Positions 1 through 5,027 of a DNA stretch of 6,257 bases are shown piece by piece. The stretch covers positions 1-6,257 of the forward strand of contig JAKALI010000258.1 in the NCBI GenBank assembly GCA_021813195.1, in the 5' to 3' direction. Position 1 is the stretch's first letter. Every line of letters starts with the position of its first letter. A program made the translations under genes and the position numbers. This DNA comes from Pseudomonadota bacterium. Its GTDB lineage: Bacteria; Pseudomonadota; Alphaproteobacteria; Rhizobiales; Hyphomicrobiaceae. Under the pieces are notes generated by a model. It was not told the origin of the DNA. It searched no databases and was given only the letters and a program-made list of their open reading frames with translations.

Positions 1-469
1 GCGCGGTCGGCGAGGCCATTTCGACCGGATTGACGATCGGCCCGCCGGCCTGTTCTTCCAGATCCTTGGCACGGCCGTCCCAGAATTGGGCCTTGTCATA
101 GACGGCGTTCAGGACTGTCGGCGCATTACGGCCACCGTGTTGCCAGCGATGGCCGAGAGAGGTGGGCTCGGCATCGACGCCGCCAAGCCCGACGTTGTGG
201 CAGGAATTACAGCTGATGGCATGACTCGCGGAAAGGCGCGGATCAAAGAACAGCATCTTTCCCAACTCGATCTTTGCCGGCGTCGACGCATTTCCCGGCA
301 GGCTTGGCGGCGCAGCGGGAATGGCCTGGAACTGCAAGCGTGCGCGCGCCATAAGGCTCGGCTGGGCGTCCGTTGGCGCAGCCAGCGCGATGCCGACCGA
401 CACGGCCAAGTTGCCGAGGCACGCAGCAGAGACGATCCCGATGCCCGGAATTCTTTTCAGCGCCAGCAT
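1..469 (-). CDS. Di-haem cytochrome c peroxidase (CcP/MauG family), N-terminal part, runs off the left edge
   Basis: Periplasmic bacterial di-haem peroxidases reduce H2O2 to water with electrons from small c-type cytochromes or quinol. The 156 visible codons begin with a signal peptide (MLALKR, then a hydrophobic stretch to about residue 31, likely cleaved near ALAAPTDA). The mature N-terminus follows: ELGKMLFFDPRLS (68-80), the first haem c-binding motif CNSCH (87-91), then NAPTVLNAVY (115-124) and QFWDGRAKDLEEQAGGP (128-144), all typical of CcP/MauG proteins. The second haem motif should lie beyond the window. The start is well fixed by AGGAG at 482-478, 8 nt upstream of ATG. Family members usually have 320-400 residues, so less than half is present. 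MauG-type maturation enzymes share this N-terminus and cannot be excluded. The gene lies outside the tRNA-flanked island and points away from it. Confidence 0.93.
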   Translation of the reverse strand, partial: MLALKRIPGIGIVSAACLGNLAVSVGIALAAPTDAQPSLMARARLQFQAIPAAPPSLPGNASTPAKIELGKMLFFDPRLSASHAISCNSCHNVGLGGVDAEPTSLGHRWQHGGRNAPTVLNAVYDKAQFWDGRAKDLEEQAGGPIVNPVEMASPTA

Positions 470-579
470 GATACCTGCTCCTTTGTTCAGACGGCGCCCG
501 CCGCTTCACGCCGCGGCGCCCATGAAAACCCGAAGCTGCCGTGTCTTCGGATCGGAACCCGGTCATTGCCGATTGACGC

Positions 580-599
580 GCCGTGTGAACTCGCACGGC
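580..599. promoter_or_regulatory. Imperfect 20-bp palindrome, possible operator for the peroxidase gene
   Basis: GCCGTG and CACGGC form perfect 6-bp arms around an 8-nt centre that is itself partly symmetrical; 8 of 10 position pairs are complementary across the 20 bp. It lies about 110 bp upstream of the peroxidase ATG, a suitable place for a regulator. No known binding motif is recognised. Confidence 0.25.
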
Positions 600-619
600 C
601 TTGTTCAACACAACAGCCG

Positions 620-638
620 CAGAAGGATTCGCCTTCTG
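620..638. other. Perfect stem-loop, 7-bp stem and 5-nt loop
   Basis: CAGAAGG at 620-626 pairs exactly with CCTTCTG at 632-638 around ATTCG. On the plus strand the stem is followed by TTGTTT, which makes it weakly terminator-like for rightward transcription. No rightward gene ends here. It may instead be a structure in a long peroxidase leader or a remnant. Confidence 0.3.
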
Positions 639-807
639 TTGTTTGCCGCAATGCTGCGCCGGACTGCGGCGAGAACATTGACCAGCATCAAGTCGTCTCA
701 AGGATGTGACCCGCACGCAAACAGCCAGCTCGAAGGCGAACCGGCGCGCGGCCGTCAGCTGCAGCGCCATCAGAAAAACGAGGGTCCGATCCGAATATTG
801 TCAACGC

Positions 808-821
808 TGGAGCGGGCGAAG
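808..821 (-). repeat. Left copy of a 14-bp direct repeat of the tRNA-Gly 3' end (putative att site)
   Basis: TGGAGCGGGCGAAG is identical, in the same orientation, to 4744-4757. On the minus strand it reads CTTCGCCCGCTCCA: the last two T-stem bases, the acceptor 3' strand, the discriminator and the encoded CCA of tRNA-Gly. The match stops at both ends (C versus T at 807/4743, C versus G at 822/4758). There is no further tRNA sequence here, so this is an isolated 3'-end copy, as left by site-specific integration into a tRNA gene. Confidence 0.65.
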
Positions 822-1194
822 CGCTTTAAGGCATTGATATTATACGCAATTCAGGAAACAAAACACGACTCTAGTTTCACCCTCAAAATTTGAGGTTGGA
901 CATTCCGTTGTCTGGCCGTTGGTCGTTTCAGTGCGCGATGAACCGATCAAGCGGACGCATCAGACTTCCGGCGTTACCAACCATTCCCATCTGAGGCGTT
1001 TCTATCGATGGCGATCATGTGTGCTCACCTTCGGGCATCCGGCTGATGGTCGTGGACTGATCCTTGGTCGAGAGAAGAACTTCCGACAGCGTTTTTTTCT
1101 TTTAGCCATGAGGGCAGCGCACATCGTGAAGCTGCAAACTTTTTCACTGCAAGCGCTCAGATTCGTCGATATTTTTATTTTAGGGTTTGCCAAC
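822..1194. other. Island left end downstream of fic, no intact gene; possible decayed coding sequence
   Basis: This 373-bp stretch lies between the left repeat and the fic stop codon. It contains a TATAAT-like hexamer on the minus strand (844-839) without a clear -35, and a 15-bp palindrome at 881-895. On the minus strand, one frame from 1101 to 928 is interrupted by a single TGA (1017-1015). Its second half ends in VGNAGSLMRPLDRFIAH before TGA at 930-928. This reads like protein but matches no family I recognise, so I treat it as a possible remnant only. No strong terminator for fic is visible; after the fic stop there is a weak GGTT-GGCA-AACC hairpin without a T-run. Confidence 0.4.
881..895. 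repeat. 15-bp palindrome CCTCAAA-A-TTTGAGG
   Basis: Two perfect 7-bp arms lie around a single A, in an A/T-rich stretch. It is 37 bp upstream (minus-strand sense) of a TATAAT hexamer at 844-839. It could be an operator or part of an element terminus. No adjacent intact gene explains it. Confidence 0.3.
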
Positions 1195-2388
1195 CTATGT
1201 CTCGGGGAACAGGGTCGGAAACAGTATATCGGCGGTGTCGAGCGTGAAGCGAAGAGATACCGGCCCTTTCGGCGTATCGGAGTCCAAAATCCCATCATTG
1301 GTCAGCGATGCCAACAGATCACGTGCCGAGCGTTCCTTGAGCCCTGTGACGCGCGCGGCCTCGCCACGCGGAATTTCTCCGCGATGGAGAACCTGTTCGA
1401 GCAGCGGCACCGCTTCGGGCTTCAGGTCGTGTCTTTCGACATAAATCCGGAGGCGGCGCGCCAGCGTATCGAGTTCGAACAGGCTGCTCATGAATGCGAC
1501 CTGATCGACACAGATTTTCAGGAACCACTCGGTAAATTCCGCCAGCGCGCGGCGCGAAAGATTGCCACGTCCATCAAGATCGCCCTGCCGCGGCGTGTCG
1601 GCATGATCCATCATGCGTTTGTAGTCGCCGCGGCTTTCGAGGCCGCGCGCCATACCCCGCGAAATCGACCAAAGACCATGCGCGCCAATACCGGCCTTGA
1701 GCGCCATCGCGTGGCTCATCAGGCGACTGACGCGGCCGTTGCCATCCGGAAAGGGGTGAATGTAATTGAGCCGATGGTGGGCGGCCGGAATGGCCATGAT
1801 GCGCGAACCTGCGCCAAGCCGGTCGAAGCGATAGGCTTGAGCGAAATGCTCCATGAAGGCGGGCACGCATGCCGAGGACGGCGGAATATGCCGCCCGACC
1901 GCAACGTCTTCTTCCGGGCGGCTTCGAAACGCGCCCGGCTGCATCAGGAAGTCATGGTTCTGCGATTTGATGCGAAGCATCTTTTCGGATGCGCCTTCGT
2001 AGAAGGCACCATGCAGCCAGAGAATGAATTCGGTCGAAGTCGGTTCGGGCAAGGTTCCAGCTGCGAAAAGGCGGTCGATTTCGCGCTGCACCCGGATATG
2101 GGCGCGGGCTTCGATCTGCAGATCGCGGCGATCCTGGTCTGCATCGAGCTGGTCGTTGAGAGCGCGCTCAATTTCGCGCGGCGTCGTGTTGTGCCCCTCG
2201 ATCAAGTTCGAGTAATAGCAATTCATAATGCGAACGAGTTCGGCCAGGTTCGCGGCCGATCGCGGATGGAGCTTCGCATCGAGCGAACCGGATGCGCGCG
2301 ATAGCTCGGCTACGAGATCGAGGATCGCGGGCGAGGCCTCGTCAAGCAGACAAGGCTCAATACGGGTCGGAGTTTCGATAAGCGCCAT
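1195..2388 (-). CDS. Fic-family protein adenylyltransferase (class II, self-inhibited)
   Basis: Fic enzymes transfer AMP, or another nucleotide moiety, from ATP to a hydroxyl of a target protein. The 397-residue product carries the full catalytic motif [12 protein letters not shown] at 211-222: catalytic His211, Asp215 for the metal, the GNGR phosphate anchor and Arg222. An N-terminal inhibitory-helix motif S60-NLI-E64-G65 fits (S/T)xxxE(G/N) and makes it class II, in which Glu64 blocks ATP binding in cis. That explains the absence of a separate Fic antitoxin gene. The C-terminal part (about 325-385, with [20 protein letters not shown]) looks like a winged helix, common in this Fic subgroup and possibly DNA-binding. 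ATG at 2388 gives a normal N-terminus; AAGG about 6 nt upstream is a weak ribosome binding site. The stop is TAG. It lies 295 bp downstream of hipA on the same strand, with its own promoter-like element. The target protein is unknown. Confidence 0.93.
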   Translation of the reverse strand: MALIETPTRIEPCLLDEASPAILDLVAELSRASGSLDAKLHPRSAANLAELVRIMNCYYSNLIEGHNTTPREIERALNDQLDADQDRRDLQIEARAHIRVQREIDRLFAAGTLPEPTSTEFILWLHGAFYEGASEKMLRIKSQNHDFLMQPGAFRSRPEEDVAVGRHIPPSSACVPAFMEHFAQAYRFDRLGAGSRIMAIPAAHHRLNYIHPFPDGNGRVSRLMSHAMALKAGIGAHGLWSISRGMARGLESRGDYKRMMDHADTPRQGDLDGRGNLSRRALAEFTEWFLKICVDQVAFMSSLFELDTLARRLRIYVERHDLKPEAVPLLEQVLHRGEIPRGEAARVTGLKERSARDLLASLTNDGILDSDTPKGPVSLRFTLDTADILFPTLFPET

Positions 2389-2434
2389 GGAAGCCTTAAG
2401 TTCTGCCGATCTCTGTTTTTCATAAGGGACTGTA

Positions 2435-2443
2435 TCTATAGCA
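2435..2443 (-). promoter_or_regulatory. Extended -10-like element upstream of fic
   Basis: The minus strand reads TGCTATAGA, a TGn extension joined to a TATAGA hexamer, 46 bp upstream of the fic ATG. A good -35 at 16-18 bp is missing (TGCGTT is the nearest at 16 bp). An extended -10 or activator-dependent promoter is the most that can be proposed. Confidence 0.35.
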
Positions 2444-2597
2444 CAATTTTCAATCTAACGCACGTATTTTGCCGATCTTCATGCCGGTCATTGAAATCGA
2501 ACCAATCGATTGAAATATATGAGTTTATCCCAATCGTCAGGCGTTCTTTCTGCCGATGGTGTCCCAACCGTTGGCGAACGGCACACTTGGCGGCCTC

Positions 2598-2642
2598 TAT
2601 ACGGAAAACCGCATAAATCCGGGATATACGGAAATCCGTATA
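2598..2642. promoter_or_regulatory. Tandem near-identical 18-bp palindromes (putative operators) between hipA and fic
   Basis: Site 1 (2598-2615) reads TATACGGAAAACCGCATA and site 2 (2625-2642) reads TATACGGAAATCCGTATA; 16 of 18 positions agree and starts are 27 bp apart. Site 2 is a perfect 8-2-8 palindrome, and site 1 has one mismatch in its outer 7-bp arms. A small ATCC-G-GGAT palindrome (2617-2625) lies between them. Repetition of the same dyad indicates protein binding rather than one RNA hairpin. They lie 210-254 bp upstream of the fic start and just after the hipA stop. The motif differs from the hipB-promoter half-sites, so another regulator, perhaps the Fic C-terminal winged helix, is expected. 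Confidence 0.55.
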
Positions 2643-2683
2643 AGTGAATTGGCCGAAGTCTTTTCTGCTCGTCCGATGCGTAA

Positions 2684-3979
2684 TCAGCCGGACGTGGATG
2701 ACCGGTTCAAGTTGTTCAGGCACGCCGTCATCCGGTTCGTAAGCCGCTCGGCCAGCCGGTCTACGGCCTCGCCTGCGAGACCGTCTTTGGCCGCATGTGC
2801 TTTTACCTCGCCGATCTGTGCGAGAATACCTGCCGCCATTTCGCGCAACGATACGATCACGGCATCGGCGTCGAGCCGAAGCTCGCGCGCGAGCTTTTGC
2901 CACTGCCGGATGCCGACAAGATACAGCTCGTATTCGCCGCCGATCTTCATCGCCAGCTTGACGCGACGCAGATCGAAATCGTCGTAGGGAAGAATGCTGG
3001 CAATGTCGTAGAGCGGCGCCAGGCGGATGCGCAGACCGGCGCCGATCAGCAGTGAATAATTCTTGGCGTGGGCATCGGTGCCGGCAATGAGCCAGTTGAA
3101 GCCGAGAGCCCGTACAAAGGTGTCGAGGTCGGTACGATGTTCGCTCGAATGCGTGCGGATCAGTTCGGCAATATCGGTGACGCCAGGTCCGCCTTCGTTC
3201 TGATACTTGCGCGTCGGCATGACGGCGAGCGCCTGGCACATATCTTCCTGATGGACGCGGACGATCTTGTTGCCACTTCTGTGCCGGTCGTAGCGCTCGA
3301 CGGCGATAGCGATCTCGTCTCCGAATCGCATGACGCGCGACGAAGCGGCAGGCAATCCGGCCGCGCGTGCAAGCGCAAGGCAGATGTGCTCATTCTCGGC
3401 ATGTCCGTCAAAATGCCCGGTAGGCGGCTTTAGAATGTGCGTGGTCGGGATGCGTCCCGAGGGGATGCCCCATTTGCCATCCTGATAGAGCAAAGCGGTC
3501 TTCGGCTGTGCTCCCGCAAGGCTGAACTGTCCGGTATCGCGCGGCAGGCGCCATGCGGCATGATCTTCCCGGAGCGCGCGAAGCCGTTCGGCGACCCCAT
3601 CCTCGTCGAGCCATTCGATTCCGTCGCCCGCTTTGCTTTGCAGACTTTCCATTCTTTCGGGCGGCACGACCTGAACCGCGCCGGCGCAGTCTTCGCCGAC
3701 ATGACCGATGAGCGCGAAGACATTGCGCGCCGACACCTGGAATTTCCGGGCCCAGCGTTCGAGCACGAGCTCGTTGTCCGGAAGCAGGCCCCAGAGAAAA
3801 GCTTCGATGCTGGCGGGCCCATGCTCTTTGGCCGCGAGCGGCATCGAAAGCGATAGAGGAAATGCGTTCGAAGCGTTCCGCCACGCCTCGTCGTAGACGA
3901 AGGTCAGGCGGTCGCGCAGTCCGCGGCGGACGCGTCCGACTTCATTGCCTCCGAGCAAGACGACAAGCTCCTTGCTCAT
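2684..3979 (-). CDS. hipA: HipA-family serine/threonine kinase toxin
   Basis: HipA kinases phosphorylate translation factors; E. coli HipA inactivates glutamyl-tRNA synthetase, and related kinases hit other aminoacyl-tRNA synthetases, leading to growth arrest. The 431 residues match the usual 430-440. The N-terminal subdomain (1 to about 105, with FLWGLLPDNE at 61-70) precedes the kinase core. Visible motifs are the loop FSLAGAQPKTALL (152-164; Ser153 corresponds to the autophosphorylated Ser150 of E. coli), the ATP-binding Lys184 in THILKPP, the catalytic Asp302 and Asn307 in TDAHAKN, and metal-binding Asp325 in PLYD. All key residues are intact, so it should be active. ATG at 3979 overlaps the hipB stop (ATGA), with AGAGG at 3989-3985 as ribosome binding site inside hipB, so the two are translationally coupled. 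The target of this HipA cannot be inferred from sequence. Confidence 0.96.
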   Translation of the reverse strand: MSKELVVLLGGNEVGRVRRGLRDRLTFVYDEAWRNASNAFPLSLSMPLAAKEHGPASIEAFLWGLLPDNELVLERWARKFQVSARNVFALIGHVGEDCAGAVQVVPPERMESLQSKAGDGIEWLDEDGVAERLRALREDHAAWRLPRDTGQFSLAGAQPKTALLYQDGKWGIPSGRIPTTHILKPPTGHFDGHAENEHICLALARAAGLPAASSRVMRFGDEIAIAVERYDRHRSGNKIVRVHQEDMCQALAVMPTRKYQNEGGPGVTDIAELIRTHSSEHRTDLDTFVRALGFNWLIAGTDAHAKNYSLLIGAGLRIRLAPLYDIASILPYDDFDLRRVKLAMKIGGEYELYLVGIRQWQKLARELRLDADAVIVSLREMAAGILAQIGEVKAHAAKDGLAGEAVDRLAERLTNRMTACLNNLNRSSTSG

Positions 3980-4269
3980 GGCCGCCTCTTGTTACGTGCG
4001 GCATCGACAATAGCGTCGATATCGACATCGGGTAGCGCGGCCGGTTTCGTCTTCGGCTTCGTTCCGGCATCCACGCTGAGAGGGATGTCGAGAATGTCGA
4101 GCGCACGAAGAACGAGACCCAGTTCGGCACGCGCGCGGCCGCGCTCGACACCGATCACCCATTGGCGGCTCGCGCCGATACTCTTGGCGAGCGCAGCCTG
4201 ATCGAGGCCCAGTTCCCTGCGGCGGTTCCGGATGGCAGCTCCGAGATCGGATGGCGTACGTATCAGCAT
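3976..4269 (-). CDS. hipB: HipB-like XRE-family antitoxin and autorepressor
   Basis: HipB proteins bind and neutralise HipA and repress the operon as dimers. The 97-residue product has an XRE helix-turn-helix at about 7-63 (LGLDQAALAKSIGASRQWV, then GVERGRARAELGLVLRALDIL). A flexible Lys/Pro-rich linker (70-80) leads to a charged tail DVDIDAIVDAARNKRRP. The length is close to E. coli HipB (88). It is the first gene of the operon; its stop overlaps the hipA start by 4 nt. ATG at 4269 is chosen because it gives a complete helix-turn-helix, and an upstream ATG on the same transcript meets a stop before it. The ribosome binding site is weak (AGAG close to the ATG). A promoter and inverted half-sites lie directly upstream, consistent with autorepression. 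Confidence 0.93.
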   Translation of the reverse strand: MLIRTPSDLGAAIRNRRRELGLDQAALAKSIGASRQWVIGVERGRARAELGLVLRALDILDIPLSVDAGTKPKTKPAALPDVDIDAIVDAARNKRRP

Positions 4270-4280
4270 GGCTCTATCTG

Positions 4281-4300
4281 ATGTTAGCGATAGCTGACAT
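4281..4300. promoter_or_regulatory. Probable HipB operator, ATGTTA-N8-TGACAT
   Basis: A 20-bp dyad: ATGTTAGC (4281-4288) and GCTGACAT (4293-4300) match as inverted arms at 7 of 8 positions. Half-sites are separated by 8 bp, the same geometry as the TATCC-N8-GGATA operators of E. coli HipB, though with different bases. It overlaps the predicted start of transcription and the edge of the -10 hexamer, where bound HipB would block RNA polymerase. Confidence 0.6.
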
Positions 4301-4353
4301 TATATATATGTCATCGTTCGATTACAATCATAAAAGTACACGATCGATGACAT
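4295..4353. promoter_or_regulatory. Further TGACAT/ATGTCA half-sites around the hipB promoter
   Basis: TGACAT (4295-4300) and ATGTCA (4308-4313) form a perfect inverted pair around a TATATAT spacer that contains the -10. ATGTCATCG (4308-4316) and CGATGACAT (4345-4353) form a perfect 9-bp inverted pair enclosing 28 bp that include the -35. Together with 4281-4286 this gives four related half-sites across 73 bp, suggesting cooperative or looped binding of HipB or HipBA. Confidence 0.45.
4299..4327 (-). promoter_or_regulatory. Sigma70-type promoter of hipBA
   Basis: On the minus strand a perfect TATAAT (4304-4299) lies 17 bp downstream of TTGTAA (4327-4322, 4 of 6 matches to TTGACA). Transcription would start near 4292, leaving a leader of roughly 20 nt before the hipB ATG. 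The -10 is embedded in the palindromic half-sites, so repression by occlusion is expected. Confidence 0.6.
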
Positions 4354-4691
4354 TGAGTGCCGAGGATAAGCCACTGATCTGGAGGCCAAAAGCCACTTTT
4401 CTCATGACAGCGGCCGGAAGAATGCGGTTTTTCCGATCATAAGAAGGCAACCTTGAAAATCTCAGGAGCGAAGCGGACCTGGCACAGTCAACAACCCAGG
4501 AGACGCTTAGTGGGGAGAGGCGAGCGCTCGCAATCCGAATGAGACTGACATCGATAATCTCTCCATCCGGCGGGCAGGCCATTGCTGCCGCTTGCTCAAC
4601 TTCGTCGTCTTGCCATAGTCGGTGAACGCCATGCGAACTCGCGCGCGAATCTCAGAGAACAGAACAATAACAGAACTGGAAAAACTATGGA

Positions 4692-4716
4692 AAAACTGCT
4701 CCGTCTACTGACGGAA
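4692..4716 (-). terminator. Possible weak Rho-independent terminator for tRNA-Gly
   Basis: Reading the minus strand, TCCGTC-AGTA-GACGGA (4716-4701) is a perfect 6-bp stem with a 4-nt loop, followed after GCAG by five T (4696-4692). It lies 28 nt downstream of the tRNA 3' end. The gap between stem and T-run makes it weak. Confidence 0.35.
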
Positions 4717-4743
4717 AATCTCACGTAAGACATTGAAATTGTT

Positions 4744-4757
4744 TGGAGCGGGCGAAG
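4744..4757 (-). repeat. Right copy of the 14-bp direct repeat (3' end of tRNA-Gly, putative att site)
   Basis: TGGAGCGGGCGAAG covers the CCA end, discriminator, acceptor 3' strand and last two T-stem bases of the intact tRNA gene, and is repeated exactly at 808-821. Integration here leaves the tRNA functional because the incoming copy restores its 3' end. Confidence 0.65.
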
Positions 4758-4817
4758 GGAATCGAACCCTCGTATGCAGCTTGGGAAGCTGCCGTTCTAC
4801 CATTGAACTACGCCCGC
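4744..4817 (-). tRNA. tRNA-Gly (anticodon CCC), CCA encoded
   Basis: The 74-nt minus-strand gene folds into a full cloverleaf. It has a perfect 7-bp acceptor stem (GCGGGCG at 4817-4811 with CGCCCGC at 4754-4748) and a D arm GTTC/GAAC with a GG-containing loop. The anticodon arm is GCAGC-TTCCCAA-GCTGC with anticodon CCC at 4785-4783, the variable loop is short, and the T arm is GAGGG-TTCGATT-CCCTT. The discriminator is T, and CCA is encoded at 4746-4744. It decodes GGG. Its 5' boundary lies in a 12-bp palindrome GCCCGCGCGGGC (4812-4823). Its 3' end is the proposed island insertion site. Confidence 0.95.
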
Positions 4818-5027
4818 GCGGGCAGCCTCTCTAGCACCCCCCGCCGGCTGGCGGAAGGGCCGACCCGGCCGGTCCGGCTCCACCCTCGCTGCGCCCGGCG
4901 GCCCGCTGCCCGGCCTGCCGGATTGCCGATTGTCAACGGCCCGGCCCCACGCGGCCTGGCGCGGAAGACTACTCGGCCGGACCGAACTGTGGTTCATAGG
5001 GGCCGTTTGCTGCACGGATCCTCCCGC

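Larger units (their letters stand above)
470..807. other. Upstream region of the peroxidase gene, no supported gene
   Basis: This 338-bp stretch separates the peroxidase start from the left repeat of the island. Open frames exist on both strands, but they have poor composition, no ribosome binding sites, and run antisense to or out of frame with the peroxidase gene. It holds an imperfect 20-bp palindrome (580-599) and a perfect 7-bp stem-loop (620-638), listed separately. I see no convincing -35/-10 pair for the peroxidase. A TTGACA on the minus strand at 804-799 has no -10 partner at normal spacing. Confidence 0.6.
2389..2683. other. hipA-fic intergenic region, A/T-rich, regulatory in appearance
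   Basis: This stretch has no supported gene. Long open frames crossing it on both strands are out-of-frame extensions of hipA. It holds tandem 18-bp palindromes (2598-2642), an extended -10-like element before fic (2435-2443), a 10-bp palindrome CAATCGATTG (2503-2512) and two copies of ATTGAAAT (2490-2497, 2509-2516). A 5-bp stem CCGTT-GGCG-AACGG at 2568-2581 has no T-run, so no Rho-independent terminator separates hipA from fic. Readthrough is possible. Confidence 0.6.
4270..4743. other. Island right end: hipB control region, then about 390 bp without a supported gene
   Basis: The first 85 bp carry the hipB promoter and operator cluster. From 4354 to 4743 I see no reliable gene. A 41-codon minus-strand frame (4632-4507, starting MAFTDYGKTTKLSKRQQW) lies where an integrase gene would be expected next to a tRNA att site, but it has no clear ribosome binding site or recognisable domain. 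Other items are a perfect 12-bp palindrome GCGAGCGCTCGC (4520-4531), another TGACAT half-site (4546-4551) and a weak terminator-like hairpin (4692-4716). It could be the scar of a lost recombinase gene, which is inference only. Confidence 0.5.
808..4757. mobile_element. Putative small tRNA-Gly-integrated genomic island carrying hipBA and fic
   Basis: The segment is bounded by exact 14-bp direct repeats of the tRNA-Gly 3' end, the usual signature of integration by a tyrosine recombinase. One unit (repeat plus interior) is 3,936 bp. All three confident genes inside face the same way and are accessory types (HipB/HipA toxin-antitoxin, Fic AMP-transferase). Its non-coding parts are A/T-rich (23 of 60 G/C at 2461-2520) compared with the flank beyond the tRNA (52 of 60 at 5041-5100). 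No integrase or excisionase gene is recognisable, so the element is either decayed, mobilised in trans, or fixed. The repeat is short for a tRNA att site. A coincidental match is the main alternative, though it is improbable for this exact tRNA-derived sequence in direct orientation around such cargo. Confidence 0.55.

Noticed and set aside
799..804. TTGACA on the minus strand next to the left repeat as a promoter for the peroxidase
   Set aside because: It is a perfect -35 hexamer, but the sequence 16-18 bp downstream (TCGTTT, CTCGTT) does not resemble a -10.
321..893. 190-codon plus-strand frame over the peroxidase start and across the left repeat
   Set aside because: It is antisense to the peroxidase signal peptide region and has no ribosome binding site or domain. 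It crosses the putative att site.
919..2304. 461-codon plus-strand open frame opposite fic
   Set aside because: It is the antisense shadow of the fic gene, which has the complete Fic motif and inhibitory helix. The plus-strand product has no recognisable domain.
2400..2421. ATG at 2423 upstream of fic as an alternative start (MKNRDRQN...)
   Set aside because: It is 35 nt upstream of the chosen ATG and therefore out of frame with Fic, so it cannot extend the protein.
2436..3239. 267-codon minus-strand frame across the hipA 3' end and the hipA-fic gap
   Set aside because: It overlaps hipA in another frame with an Arg-rich shadow composition. The non-overlapping tail covers the palindromic region and matches nothing I recognise.
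4348..4442. Short plus-strand frame starting MTLSAEDKPLIW, divergent from hipB
   Set aside because: Only 31 codons, no Shine-Dalgarno sequence, and its ATG lies inside one of the TGACAT half-sites, which better explains the conserved-looking bases.
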